DNA of 45,951 nt from UBA5109 sp964606735. GTDB taxonomy: Bacteria; Pseudomonadota; Gammaproteobacteria; Pseudomonadales; Pseudohongiellaceae. Of the stretch, positions 33,815 through 42,768 are shown one piece after another. Position numbers and translations under genes: made by a program. The DNA is taken from positions 1-45,951 of the forward strand of contig CAZSHI010000017.1 of NCBI GenBank assembly GCA_964606735.1, in the 5' to 3' direction. The notes below the pieces were generated by a model, which saw only the letters and a program-made list of their open reading frames with translations, did not search any database and was not told the origin of the DNA. Each line of letters begins with the position of its first letter. Position 1 is the stretch's first letter.

Positions 33815-34576
33815 TCAATAGTGGTGCGGTTTATCTACAATATCATGCAGTAGTTCAGCAAGTTTCACGGGCTCAGACCAGAAAGGGCTATGGTCAGTAT
33901 CCAGGGTATAAATCTGATCGCAGGGCTGCGCTTCGAGCATCCACTGAAACTGGCTCTGTGGAATAACCCTGTCCTGCAGGCATCGAATATAGCTTTTGGG
34001 TATCGTGCCAAAGCCATTCTGGCTCAAGTGGACTTTTGCGGCCAGTGGCAGGCTCGCTTGTGCCTGAATTTGTGACAGGCCCGCTTGCTTTTGCTGAAGG
34101 GAGCAGCAGTTATAGAAGAGGGGGATGATATCCTGCCTGTTCAAACTGCACTGGCGCTTATCTGGGCTGAATTCTATGGCTGACTCAATTGGTGCAGCAC
34201 CATGTTGCTGCCGCTGTATCTGCATCAAATCAAACAGGCTTTGTTCATTGCCGGGCAAATAAGCGCTCAAATAGATCAGATGCTTGACTTTGTCACTGTG
34301 CTCTTCAGCGAGACGAGAAGCCAGTATGCCTGCCATGCTGTGAGCGATTAATACAATATAATTATAATTATCAATTAGTTGTGAAATATATCTAGAATAA
34401 ATATTAAGATTTATTTTGTTGATATCATGCCGGTTGGTACCATGACCGGGCAAGTCCGGGGTCAGGCAATCCAGGCCTTTTTTTGCCAGCAGAACTGACA
34501 GTTCCTGCCAACAAGTGGCGCTATGCCAGGCGCCGTGCAGCAGTATGATAAGCGGTTTAGATTCGGGTGAGGACAA
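33815..34576 (-). CDS. Alpha/beta hydrolase
   Basis: A 253-residue serine hydrolase of the alpha/beta fold without signal peptide. The oxyanion loop is LLHGAWHSATCW (about 12-23), the nucleophile Ser lies in LIAHSMAGILAS, the acid is probably the Asp of RCLQDRVIPQ and the base the His of DTDHSPFWSEP. HGAWH and DHSPF are typical of the esterase branch related to plant methyl-ester hydrolases. The start is TTG at 34576, the only start codon between an in-frame upstream stop and the first strand; it begins 2 bp after the cysE stop codon. Translation is therefore probably coupled to cysE, although a link in function is not apparent. Confidence 0.8.
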   Translation of the reverse strand: MSSPESKPLIILLHGAWHSATCWQELSVLLAKKGLDCLTPDLPGHGTNRHDINKINLNIYSRYISQLIDNYNYIVLIAHSMAGILASRLAEEHSDKVKHLIYLSAYLPGNEQSLFDLMQIQRQQHGAAPIESAIEFSPDKRQCSLNRQDIIPLFYNCCSLQQKQAGLSQIQAQASLPLAAKVHLSQNGFGTIPKSYIRCLQDRVIPQSQFQWMLEAQPCDQIYTLDTDHSPFWSEPVKLAELLHDIVDKPHHY

Positions 34577-34578
34577 AT

Positions 34579-35361
34579 TTACTCGGTGCTATCGAGATCC
34601 TGGTCCATATCCAGGGCAGGCTGATCGCCACTTGGCCTGCCGACGACCACGGCAGGAATACCGGCCACCGTGGTATGGGCTTCCACATCCGACAACACAA
34701 CACTGCCAGCACCGACTTTGGCACCTTCGCCAATCGTGACATTGCCAATAATGATAGCGTTGGAGCCTATCAGCACGCCTGCTCGGACTTTGGGGTGTCG
34801 GTTGCCGCTCTCTTTTCCGGTTCCTCCCAAAGTAACCCCCTGCATAATAGAGATATTGTCTTCCAGTATGCTGGTTTCACCAATGACTATACCGGTGGCG
34901 TGATCAACCATTATGCCGGAACCGATTTGAGCTGCAGGATGGATATCCACAGCGAATACCTCAGATATCAGGCTTTGCAGGTAAAGAGCCAGGTTTTCAC
35001 GTGCCTGGTGCCAGAGCCAGTGAGCCACCCGGTAGGCCTGCAGGGCCTGAAAACCCTTGAAATAGAGCAGGATATCGGTATAACCACGCACGGCGGGATC
35101 ACGCTGTTTGGTAGCCAGCAGGTCTGCTACCACAGCCTGCATGATGTCGGGGTCAGCACTCAGCGCTTCATTGAACAATTGCCGCAGTGTACTCAAGGGC
35201 ACATCATCGGAGGCCAGTTTGCTTGCCAACAGGTCGCTCAGGGCAGACTCCAGGCTCTCATGCTGGTGAATTCGCTTGCTGAAGAAGCTTACCAGTACGG
35301 GCTCATGCAGAATCTGCTCATCGATTTCTGCCTTGATAGTGGACCAGAGTTGCTTCGGCAT
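34579..35361 (-). CDS. cysE: Serine O-acetyltransferase
   Basis: Makes O-acetylserine from serine and acetyl-CoA, the first step of cysteine biosynthesis. The 260-residue product has the N-terminal helical SATase domain (1-140) and a left-handed beta helix of hexapeptide repeats (about 145-235), for example VDIHPAAQIGSGIMVDHATG with the catalytic Asp/His, and HPKVRAGVLIGSNAIIIGN. The C-terminal tail is Asp-rich and ends DLDSTE; family enzymes usually end in Ile and insert that tail into cysteine synthase, so complex formation may be weak here. It stands divergently from gpsA and heads a two-gene unit with the alpha/beta hydrolase. Confidence 0.95.
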   Translation of the reverse strand: MPKQLWSTIKAEIDEQILHEPVLVSFFSKRIHQHESLESALSDLLASKLASDDVPLSTLRQLFNEALSADPDIMQAVVADLLATKQRDPAVRGYTDILLYFKGFQALQAYRVAHWLWHQARENLALYLQSLISEVFAVDIHPAAQIGSGIMVDHATGIVIGETSILEDNISIMQGVTLGGTGKESGNRHPKVRAGVLIGSNAIIIGNVTIGEGAKVGAGSVVLSDVEAHTTVAGIPAVVVGRPSGDQPALDMDQDLDSTE

Positions 35362-35524
35362 AAGACTCCCCTAGGGGCTGCAATTTGAGGGAACCGAATT
35401 CTATAGTATGTCATTGGGAGGGGCAATTTTGTGTGCTGGTTTTGTCAGGATATAGCTGTTATCTTGCGCAGGCGTTGGCTGTAATGCCGAAGCCAGGTAT
35501 CGGCTGACAGGCACTTGAGGACAT

Positions 35525-36559
35525 ATGACAGTTAAACATGTAGCCATTCTTGGCGGAGGCAGTTTCGGTACTGTCATTGCCAATATCATCGCCCATAATG
35601 GTCACCAGACCACCCTCTGGATGCGCGACGCTGAACAGGTTGAGATGCTTAACCGTGATCGCGAAAACCTGACCTATCTTCCGGGTTATACCCTGCACGA
35701 AAAAATTCAGGCGACACAGGATCTGGAAGCGGCGCTGGCCGGTGCCGATATGGTATTTGTTGCTGTCCCCAGTGCCAGTTTCCGCCAGGTGGTCAGGCAG
35801 ATGAAGGCTTATCTGCATCCGGGAACCATTCTGGTCAGTCTCACCAAAGGCATAGAAGATAAAACGTTTAAACTGATGAGCCAGATTTTGCGAGACGAAA
35901 TCCCCGACAGCAAGGTTGCGGTGGTCAGTGGCCCCAATCTGGCTAAAGAAATAGCGACACTCAGCCCAACAGGTGCTGTGGTTGCCAGTACGGATGCCGT
36001 TGTCCGTAAATCCGTACAGGAAATTTTACGTTCGGCAACTTTTCGAGTTTACGCCAACGATGACATGCTCGGCGTTGAACTGGGTGGCTCCTTAAAAAAT
36101 ATCTATGCCATTCTTGCCGGTATTGCGGATGCTTTGGGTATGGGGCATAACACCAACTCAATGCTGGTGACCCGAAGTCTGACCGAGATGGCCCGCTTCG
36201 GTGTTGCGCTTGGGGCCGACCCGATGACCTTTCTGGGTCTGTCCGGTGTTGGAGATCTGATCGTCACCTGCTCAACCCCTCTGAGTCGCAATTTCAGAGT
36301 CGGCAAGGCGCTGGGAGAAGGTAGGGATATAAAATCAATTATCGCTGAACTTGGTCAGGTGGCTGAGGGGGTGAATACCCTGAAGCAGGTCATCGACAAG
36401 GCCAAAGCCATGCAGGTAGAAATGCCCCTGGCTCAGGCGCTTTATGAAATCATCTATAACAATCAGGATATAGCGCATATAATTGATCTGGTCCTGCTCG
36501 AAGAACAGGGACTTGATGTGGAGTTTGAAGTGGGTCGGCCCAAACAACTCGAGCACTAG
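35525..36559 (+). CDS. gpsA: Glycerol-3-phosphate dehydrogenase [NAD(P)+]
   Basis: Reduces dihydroxyacetone phosphate to glycerol 3-phosphate for phospholipid synthesis. The 344-residue product starts with the dinucleotide motif LGGGSFGTVIANIIAHNG (about 9-26), then has VSLTKGIED, SGPNLAKEIA and the catalytic Lys in ELGGSLKNIYAILAGI, followed by the TSMLVTRSL-like NSMLVTRSLTEM helix. GAGG is 4-5 nt before the ATG. It heads a plus-strand run with the DUF4389 gene (34-bp gap) and sixA, an order also known in Pseudomonas. Confidence 0.96.
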   Translation: MTVKHVAILGGGSFGTVIANIIAHNGHQTTLWMRDAEQVEMLNRDRENLTYLPGYTLHEKIQATQDLEAALAGADMVFVAVPSASFRQVVRQMKAYLHPGTILVSLTKGIEDKTFKLMSQILRDEIPDSKVAVVSGPNLAKEIATLSPTGAVVASTDAVVRKSVQEILRSATFRVYANDDMLGVELGGSLKNIYAILAGIADALGMGHNTNSMLVTRSLTEMARFGVALGADPMTFLGLSGVGDLIVTCSTPLSRNFRVGKALGEGRDIKSIIAELGQVAEGVNTLKQVIDKAKAMQVEMPLAQALYEIIYNNQDIAHIIDLVLLEEQGLDVEFEVGRPKQLEH

Positions 36560-36593
36560 TCAATGAATCCACTGAAGGCAACGGGAGTTATCA

Positions 36594-37067
36594 ATGAGTG
36601 ATCAAAGTGAACAGATAAAAAAGAATTTTCTTGCCCAATGGATACGACTGGCATTCGTTGCCCTCTACGTGGTGGTGTTTGCATTGCTGTGGCGCTTCAT
36701 TGCCATTCTTGTTCTGGTGGTGATCATTTTACAGTCGCTGTATCGGGTCTTTGCTGCAGAAAATAACAGTACCTTGCTTACTTTCAGTGAGGGCTTGGGT
36801 AATTTCCTGCTAAAAGTCCTGAAGTATGTTCTTTATCTGAGCGATGAAAAACCTATCGACTTTGATGCCTTTTTCAGTGGAAGTCAGGTTGAAGACAACG
36901 GTGACAGTCAATCAGAAGGCGATGTGGAAGCTGAAGTAGCTAATGATGAAGAAGAACGTCCCCAAGCAGCAAAAGTCAGTGATGATGATGTATTCGCTGA
37001 TATCAGTTTCAACGATCAAAACGACAGTGACGCTGCTGATGATGAGCAGCAGAATAAGCCTGACTAG
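36594..37067 (+). CDS. DUF4389 domain membrane protein
   Basis: A 157-residue protein with two close hydrophobic segments (about 16-55, LAFVALYVVVFALLW and IAILVLVVIILQSLY) and an amphipathic region LGNFLLKVLKYVLYLSDE, the DUF4389 pattern. The C-terminal third (about 100-157) is strongly acidic and low-complexity, rich in Asp, Glu and Ser, ending EQQNKPD, probably disordered in the cytosol. The function of this family is unknown. GGGAG precedes the ATG. Its position between gpsA and sixA is shared with other gammaproteobacteria. Confidence 0.88.
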   Translation: MSDQSEQIKKNFLAQWIRLAFVALYVVVFALLWRFIAILVLVVIILQSLYRVFAAENNSTLLTFSEGLGNFLLKVLKYVLYLSDEKPIDFDAFFSGSQVEDNGDSQSEGDVEAEVANDEEERPQAAKVSDDDVFADISFNDQNDSDAADDEQQNKPD

Positions 37068-37115
37068 TTCATGTCTCCAGACTTTTACCAAGCCAGCTAG
37101 AGTCCCTGTTCCTGC

Positions 37116-37604
37116 ATGAAAATTTTCCTGTTACGGCATGGGCAATCCGAAGCACGCGCTACCTCAGATGAGCTGCGTCATTTAAGCAATGAAGGACTAA
37201 GTGACATCCGTGCGGTAGCGCGACAGTTCATAAAGCGCGAAGAGTCACTGACGCGCTGTATTTGCAGCCCCTATCTCAGAGCACAGGAAAGTGCTGTCGC
37301 ATTTCTCAAAGAAGCCGCGTGTGAGTGTGCACTGCAAACGGATGCCATTCTGGTTCCTGAAAAAAGCCCGCAGGAAGTTTTGGGTTTTCTGTCCAGCCTG
37401 GAGCAGCAGGAGAGCATACTCCTGGTGGGGCACAATCCATGCCTGACTGCGCTGTTTGCCCTGCTGACACAGGGAGCAACTGATCATCCTCTCAAGATTA
37501 TGGAAGCCGGGGAGTTGTGCTGTATTGAATGTGAAGTGCCTGCAGCAGGCCTGGGAACATGCCAGTATTGCCTGCAAGCGGTGGCGCTTACTACTTCAGC
37601 CTGA
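37116..37604 (+). CDS. sixA: Phosphohistidine phosphatase SixA
   Basis: A 162-residue histidine phosphatase that removes phosphate from phosphohistidine in signalling proteins. The phosphohistidine loop LLRHGQSEA (about 5-13) and the second His in LLVGHNPCL are present, along with CSPYLRAQESA, the standard RHG-family set. The length matches SixA rather than phosphoglycerate mutase. The ATG lacks a clear Shine-Dalgarno. It converges on folE with a gap of only 6 bp and no terminator. Confidence 0.92.
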   Translation: MKIFLLRHGQSEARATSDELRHLSNEGLSDIRAVARQFIKREESLTRCICSPYLRAQESAVAFLKEAACECALQTDAILVPEKSPQEVLGFLSSLEQQESILLVGHNPCLTALFALLTQGATDHPLKIMEAGELCCIECEVPAAGLGTCQYCLQAVALTTSA

Positions 37605-37610
37605 AAGCCG

Positions 37611-38162
37611 TCATTCAATCAGGGAAAGGAACTCCGTACGGGTGCTCTGCTTGTTGCGGAAAGCGCCGAGCATGCAGGATGTCGTCATGACCGAGTTTTG
37701 TTTTTCCACACCGCGCATCATCATGCACATGTGCTGGGACTCGATAATGACGCCAACTCCAAGAGCGCCTGTTTTTTCCTGCAGGGCTGCAGCAATCTGC
37801 TGGGTCAGGTGTTCCTGAATCTGCAGTCGCCGGGCAAAGACATCAACGATTCGCGCCACTTTTGACAGACCGATCACCTGCCCATTGGGGATATAAGCCA
37901 CGTGGCATTTGCCAATAAAGGGCAGCAAGTGATGTTCGCACAGCGAGTAAAGTTCGATATTTTTGACAATGACCATCTCACTGGAATCCGTCGGGAAGAG
38001 GGCATCATTAATTATCTTGTCGATGTCCTCATTGTAGCCCTTGGTAAGAAATTTCATGGCTTTGGCTGCACGCTCCGGGGTGTCTTTCAAACCGGGGCGT
38101 GCCAGGTCTTCACCCAGGCTTTCAATGATCTGTCGGTAGGCTTCTGCCATTTGTTTTTTCAT
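37611..38162 (-). CDS. folE: GTP cyclohydrolase I
   Basis: Converts GTP to dihydroneopterin triphosphate, the first step of folate synthesis. The 183-residue product has the zinc and active-site segment YSLCEHHLLPFIGKCHVAY, the GTP-binding GLSKVARIVDVFARR, and the third zinc Cys in HMCMMMRGVEK. Length is that of the type IA enzyme. The gene is divergent from prmB across 68 bp and convergent with sixA. Confidence 0.97.
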   Translation of the reverse strand: MKKQMAEAYRQIIESLGEDLARPGLKDTPERAAKAMKFLTKGYNEDIDKIINDALFPTDSSEMVIVKNIELYSLCEHHLLPFIGKCHVAYIPNGQVIGLSKVARIVDVFARRLQIQEHLTQQIAAALQEKTGALGVGVIIESQHMCMMMRGVEKQNSVMTTSCMLGAFRNKQSTRTEFLSLIE

Positions 38163-38230
38163 AGGCTTATGACTTGTTTCCCATTAAACTGCGCACCCTA
38201 CTGTAATGCATCTTCAAGGTAAAGCCTCTC

Positions 38231-39127
38231 ATGCTTTTAACTGACACACAATCTGCTGAGCAACTCATTGAGAACGTGGCCAGTGAGCTGGAAGCTGCCG
38301 ATCTGTATTATGGGCACGGCACGGATAATGCCTGGGATGAAGCCTGCTGGCTGGTGGAAACGCTGCTGCGACGCTATGGTCAGGATACGGCCGGGAAGGA
38401 CTCGGCTTTGCCTGAAGCGCTACTCGGGGAACTGGGCTCACTACTGGAAATGCGAATTCAGAGGCGCAAGCCACTGGCTTATTTGCTGCAGGAAGCCTGG
38501 TTTGCCGGTCTGCCGTTTTATGTGGATGAACGAGTGCTGGTTCCTCGCTCCCCGCTGGCAGAACTGATCGCCTCGGACTTCAGTCATCTGCTGCGTACGA
38601 GACCACACCGTATACTGGATTTGTGCACGGGTAGTGGCTGCATTGGCATTGCAGCGGCCCTGCAATATCCCGAGGCGAATGTTGTGTTGAGTGATCTGTC
38701 TGACGCTGCGCTGCAGGTTGCTCAAATCAATATTGAAAAACATGACCTCACAAAGCGGGTAGAGATACTGCAGTCCGACCTGTTTGCCAGCATGCCGGAG
38801 CGCTTTGATCTGATTCTGTGTAATCCACCCTATGTGGGGGAATCCGAGTATCAAGACCTGCCTGCCGAATATCACGAGGAGCCCGTCCAGGGGCTGCTCA
38901 GTGAAGATAATGGACTGGCAATTCCGCTGCAGGTAATTCGCCAGGCAGCTGATTACCTCACAGAAGATGGCTGCCTGATTCTGGAAGTGGGTAATTCCTG
39001 GGAAGCACTGGAAGCAGCCTTGTCCGGGGAATCACTGCTCTGGCTTGAATTTGACAATGGTGGTTACGGTGTCTGCGTCCTTTATACCACGCAGCTCAGA
39101 CGACTGGCAGGTTTACACGGCAGTTGA
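38231..39127 (+). CDS. prmB: 50S ribosomal protein L3 glutamine methyltransferase
   Basis: Methylates a glutamine of ribosomal protein L3 using S-adenosylmethionine. The 298-residue product has a helical N-terminal domain, the SAM motif ILDLCTGSGCIGIAAAL (about 131-147) and the glutamine-site motif LCNPPYVGESEYQDLP. Those residues, the length, and VPRSPLAELI separate it from PrmC, which acts on release factors. The nearby aroC agrees, since prmB and aroC are neighbours in many gammaproteobacteria; here a LysR gene stands between them. Its 3' end overlaps the LysR gene by 15 bp, tail to tail. Confidence 0.94.
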   Translation: MLLTDTQSAEQLIENVASELEAADLYYGHGTDNAWDEACWLVETLLRRYGQDTAGKDSALPEALLGELGSLLEMRIQRRKPLAYLLQEAWFAGLPFYVDERVLVPRSPLAELIASDFSHLLRTRPHRILDLCTGSGCIGIAAALQYPEANVVLSDLSDAALQVAQINIEKHDLTKRVEILQSDLFASMPERFDLILCNPPYVGESEYQDLPAEYHEEPVQGLLSEDNGLAIPLQVIRQAADYLTEDGCLILEVGNSWEALEAALSGESLLWLEFDNGGYGVCVLYTTQLRRLAGLHGS

Positions 39128-39997
39128 AGCATGCCGTTTAATCATGGCAACCAGCAGCTGCCCGGCGTTGGACAGGGTTCGCTTTTCATGGGTGACTATG
39201 CCCAGTTCGCGTTGCAGATGCAGTTCATCAACCCTGACAAGTCGCAGGTTTTCATCCAGCATGGAGCGTGGTAGCGCGCTCCAGCCCAGCCCTGCTACGG
39301 TCAGCATTTTCAGCACTTCCAGGTAATTACTGCTGATCTCAATGTTCAGGTTTGTATTGAGTGGCGTAAAAGCCCGGGTAATCAGTTCGCGGGTATAGGT
39401 TCCAACCGCTGGCAGAAGGGCAGCATGCTCAGCCAGTGTGGCAGCGCTGAGCGGACTTTGCTGTGCTGCCAGGGGATGTTGGGCAGCGACCATGATTTCA
39501 ATCGGATCTGGCCAGACCAGCTCCGTCAGTAGCGGTGATTCCACCTCAGGTGGCAGTGTGACGACAGCAAATTCCAGTTCCCCCCGACTGACTTGCTGGC
39601 ATGCCAGTTCTGAATCCAGAAATCGCACATCCAGACCTACCGAAGGATACTGCCGGTGAAACTCGCCGAAAACGGTGGGCAGCCGGTGCAGGCCAATATG
39701 ATGGCTGGTGGCAAACTGGATTTTTCCGCTGATTTCACCCGACAGATTGTGAATGGCACGCTCAATGTCATCCAACTCGCGCAGGACATCGTTGGCTCGT
39801 TCCAACAGCAGCTGACCGGCTTCAGTAAGCAGTACTTTGCTGCCAATACGGTCAAAAAGCCGCGTGTCGAGGCTATCTTCGAGCTTCGCAATGCGTTTAC
39901 TGATTGCGGGTTGGGTGAGATGAATCTTGCCGGCAGCCTGGGTGAAGCTCTGACACTCGACCACTGCCAGAAAGGCCTTTAATTCGTCCAGGTTCAT
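39113..39997 (-). CDS. LysR-family transcriptional regulator
   Basis: A 294-residue DNA-binding regulator: winged helix-turn-helix at 1-60 (QSFTQAAGKIHLTQPAISKRIAKLE is the core region) and a substrate-binding domain from about 90 on (HIGLHRLPTVFGEFHRQYP). It resembles the LysR protein found beside leuC in Pseudomonas, but its inducer is not known. The gene is divergent from aroC-leuCD, and a 19-bp LysR-type dyad lies 24-42 bp before its ATG. It probably controls itself and perhaps the aroC-leuCD genes. Confidence 0.93.
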   Translation of the reverse strand: MNLDELKAFLAVVECQSFTQAAGKIHLTQPAISKRIAKLEDSLDTRLFDRIGSKVLLTEAGQLLLERANDVLRELDDIERAIHNLSGEISGKIQFATSHHIGLHRLPTVFGEFHRQYPSVGLDVRFLDSELACQQVSRGELEFAVVTLPPEVESPLLTELVWPDPIEIMVAAQHPLAAQQSPLSAATLAEHAALLPAVGTYTRELITRAFTPLNTNLNIEISSNYLEVLKMLTVAGLGWSALPRSMLDENLRLVRVDELHLQRELGIVTHEKRTLSNAGQLLVAMIKRHASTAV

Positions 39998-40020
39998 AAA
40001 TAAAAAGAATAGGAATAATA

Positions 40021-40039
40021 AAATCTATAAATTAGATTT
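40021..40039. promoter_or_regulatory. LysR-type operator dyad
   Basis: AAATCTA-N5-TAGATTT is a perfect inverted repeat and contains T-N11-A (T40024 to A40036), the LysR-family recognition pattern. It lies in the gap between the LysR gene and aroC, next to the LysR start, which suits autoregulation. Confidence 0.65.
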
Positions 40040-40137
40040 ATTTATACCATTGATTTATGATGCACGCCACTAGCAAAGAGGCTCAGAGATCTTGCCTGTC
40101 AGTCAGCGTACTGCCTGTCATGAACAGTGTTTCAGCA

Positions 40138-40167
40138 GTAACAAAGCGCAGTGGCTTTGGGTATAAT
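40138..40167 (+). promoter_or_regulatory. Promoter of aroC-leuCD
   Basis: A perfect TATAAT at 40162-40167 with GTAACA (40138-40143) 18 bp upstream. The leader is about 30 nt to the aroC ATG at 40205. The LysR dyad ends 98 bp before this -35. Confidence 0.6.
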
Positions 40168-40204
40168 CTGCTGCCTTTAATTGATGCCAGCTCCAGGAGG
40201 AGCC

Positions 40205-41302
40205 ATGTCAGGTAACAGCATCGGAAAACTTTTCACGGTGAGCAGCTTTGGCGAGAGTCACGGGCCGGCACTGGGTTGCATTGTCGATGGTTGCCCGCCA
40301 GGCATGGAACTGTCTGAAGCAGACCTGCAGGCTGATCTGGACCGGCGTAAACCAGGAACTTCCCGCTTTACTACCCAGCGCAAGGAAGCCGATCGTGTGC
40401 GGATACTCTCTGGTGTCTTTGAGGGGCTTACCACGGGTACCCCAATTGGCCTGCTGATCGAGAATACCGACCAGAAAAGCAAGGATTACAGCAATATCAA
40501 GGACCTGTTCCGGCCAGCACATGCTGATTACACTTACCAACAGAAATACGGAATCCGGGATTACCGTGGCGGCGGCAGGTCATCGGCCCGGGAAACGGCC
40601 ATGCGAGTTGCTGCTGGCGCGATAGCCAAAAAATATCTGGCAGAGAAATTTGGCATGCTGATTCGGGGCTATTTGTCGCAGCTGGGGCCCATCCGGATAG
40701 AGCAGCTGGACTGGGACGAAATCGACAATAACCCGTTTTTCTGTCCGGATGTCAGTAAACTGGCAGAGATGGAAGCCTATATGAGCAAGCTTTCCAAAGA
40801 GGGTAATTCCATTGGCGCCCGTATTACTGTGCAGGCCAGTGCTGTCCCGGTAGGTTTGGGTGAACCGGTATTTGACCGCCTGGATGCGGAACTGGCCCAC
40901 AGCCTGATGAGCATTAACGCTGTGAAAGGGGTGGAAATTGGTGCCGGTTTTGCCTCGGTTGAACAAAAAGGCACCGAGCATCGCGATCTGATGCGCCCAG
41001 AAGGCTTTTTAAGCAATAATGCCGGCGGTATTGTTGGCGGCATTTCCAGCGGACAGGATATTGTGGCACACATTGCCCTCAAGCCTACCTCCAGTATACG
41101 GATTGCGGGAGAAACAGTGGATATCCACGGGCAGGCAGCAGAAATTTCAACCACCGGTAGGCATGACCCCTGTGTTGGTATTCGAGCAACTCCCATTGCC
41201 GAAGCAATGATGGCAATAACCCTGATGGACCATGTACTGCGTCATCGGGCACAAAATATGGATGTTAATTCCGAAACGCCGATATTACCGGCAAGTATTT
41301 AA
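40205..41302 (+). CDS. aroC: Chorismate synthase
   Basis: Forms chorismate from EPSP with reduced FMN, the last common step to aromatic amino acids, folate and quinones. The 365-residue product has GESHGPALGCIVDGCPPG near the start, RGGGRSSARETAMRVAAGA in the middle (FMN/substrate site) and NAGGIVGGISSGQDI late. I start at ATG 40205 with AGGAGG just ahead; an in-frame TTG at 40181 would run through that ribosome-binding site. leuC follows after 26 bp, so aroC and leuCD are likely one transcript, an unusual pairing. Confidence 0.96.
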   Translation: MSGNSIGKLFTVSSFGESHGPALGCIVDGCPPGMELSEADLQADLDRRKPGTSRFTTQRKEADRVRILSGVFEGLTTGTPIGLLIENTDQKSKDYSNIKDLFRPAHADYTYQQKYGIRDYRGGGRSSARETAMRVAAGAIAKKYLAEKFGMLIRGYLSQLGPIRIEQLDWDEIDNNPFFCPDVSKLAEMEAYMSKLSKEGNSIGARITVQASAVPVGLGEPVFDRLDAELAHSLMSINAVKGVEIGAGFASVEQKGTEHRDLMRPEGFLSNNAGGIVGGISSGQDIVAHIALKPTSSIRIAGETVDIHGQAAEISTTGRHDPCVGIRATPIAEAMMAITLMDHVLRHRAQNMDVNSETPILPASI

Positions 41303-41328
41303 CTGACAACCTGAAAGAAGAGCATCTT

Positions 41329-42756
41329 ATGGCTGGAAAAACCCTCTATGACAAGCTGTGGGAGTCCCACCTGGTCAAAGACCTGGATGATGGCACCTCC
41401 CTGTTATATATCGATTTGCAATACATTCACGAAGTGACCTCGCCGCAGGCCTTTGAAGGGCTGCGACTGGCCAAGCGCAAACCCTGGCGCACCGGTGCCA
41501 ATATGGCAACCCCGGATCATAACGTGCCGACCACCCTGTCTGAGCGTTCACAGGGTGTGGAGGGTATTGTGGACCCGGTTTCGAAGATTCAGGTCAAATC
41601 CCTCGATGCAAACTGCCACGAGTTCGGTATCGACGAATTTACCATTGATGATCCGCGCCATGGCATTGTCCATGTTATCGGGCCAGAGCAGGGCAGAACG
41701 CTGCCAGGCATGACCATTGTCTGCGGTGATTCGCATACCTCTACGCACGGTGCTCTGGGGGCTTTGGCGCATGGTATCGGGACCTCTGAGGTTGAGCATG
41801 TGTTGGCCACGCAGTGCTTGCAACAGCGCAAGGCAAAAAACATGCTGGTCAGGGTAGACGGAGAGTTGGGGCAGGGGGTAACAGCCAAGGATCTGGTACT
41901 GGCGATTATCGGCAAGATCGGCACAGCCGGTGGTACCGGCTATACCATTGAGTTTGCGGGTGATGCCGTTAAATCCTTATCCATTGAAGGTCGTATGACG
42001 GTTTGCAATATGGCGATTGAAGCCGGCGCCCGTGCTGGGATCGTGGCTGTGGATGACAAAACGATTGATTATGTAAAAGGGCGGCCTTTTGCACCGGCTG
42101 AAGCATTATGGGAACAGGCCCTCGCTGCCTGGAAGGATCTGCACAGTGATGCGGATGCGGTCTTCGACAAAGTGGTTGAGCTGGATGCCGCAGCTATTGA
42201 GCCGCAGGTCAGTTGGGGGACCTCCCCGGAAATGGTAGTCGCAGTGAACGCAAGCGTTCCAGATCCTGATGAGGTGCAGAATGAAAGCAGGCGAGCCAAT
42301 TATCAGCAGGCCCTCAAATACATGGGGCTTGAGCCGAACACGCCGATCCAGGCAATCAAACTTGACCGTGTTTTTATAGGTTCCTGCACCAATTCACGCA
42401 TTGAAGATCTGCGGGCAGCAGCGGCAGTCGTGAAAGGTCGTAAAGTGGCTGCCAATATCAAACAGGCGCTGGTGGTGCCTGGTTCAGGGCTGGTGAAGGC
42501 CCAGGCAGAAAAGGAAGGGCTTGATAAAATCTTTCTGGAAGCCGGTCTGGAGTGGCGTGAACCTGGCTGTTCCATGTGTCTGGCAATGAATGCCGACCAG
42601 TTGGGGGAAGGGGAGCACTGCGCTTCAACTTCCAATAGAAATTTTGAAGGCCGACAGGGCTTTGGTGGACGTACCCACCTGGTTAGTCCAGCCATGGCAG
42701 CCGCCGCAGCAGTGAGTGGGCACTTTGTCGATGTCCGCACGCTGCCACTCAACTAG
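41329..42756 (+). CDS. leuC: 3-isopropylmalate dehydratase large subunit
   Basis: With LeuD it isomerises 2-isopropylmalate to 3-isopropylmalate in leucine synthesis. The 475-residue product starts MAGKTLYDKLWESHLV and carries the [4Fe-4S] cysteines in GSCTNSRIEDL and PGCSMCLAMN; the VCGDSHTSTHGALGALAHG segment is also typical. A GAAAGAAGAG region precedes the ATG. leuD follows after 12 bp. The length is that of the bacterial short LeuC. Confidence 0.97.
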   Translation: MAGKTLYDKLWESHLVKDLDDGTSLLYIDLQYIHEVTSPQAFEGLRLAKRKPWRTGANMATPDHNVPTTLSERSQGVEGIVDPVSKIQVKSLDANCHEFGIDEFTIDDPRHGIVHVIGPEQGRTLPGMTIVCGDSHTSTHGALGALAHGIGTSEVEHVLATQCLQQRKAKNMLVRVDGELGQGVTAKDLVLAIIGKIGTAGGTGYTIEFAGDAVKSLSIEGRMTVCNMAIEAGARAGIVAVDDKTIDYVKGRPFAPAEALWEQALAAWKDLHSDADAVFDKVVELDAAAIEPQVSWGTSPEMVVAVNASVPDPDEVQNESRRANYQQALKYMGLEPNTPIQAIKLDRVFIGSCTNSRIEDLRAAAAVVKGRKVAANIKQALVVPGSGLVKAQAEKEGLDKIFLEAGLEWREPGCSMCLAMNADQLGEGEHCASTSNRNFEGRQGFGGRTHLVSPAMAAAAAVSGHFVDVRTLPLN

Positions 42757-42768
42757 GGAGCTGGGTTT

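Noticed and set aside
34567..35388. 273-codon plus-strand frame over cysE
   Set aside because: Antisense to cysE, whose hexapeptide repeats are unmistakable; the plus frame has no domain.
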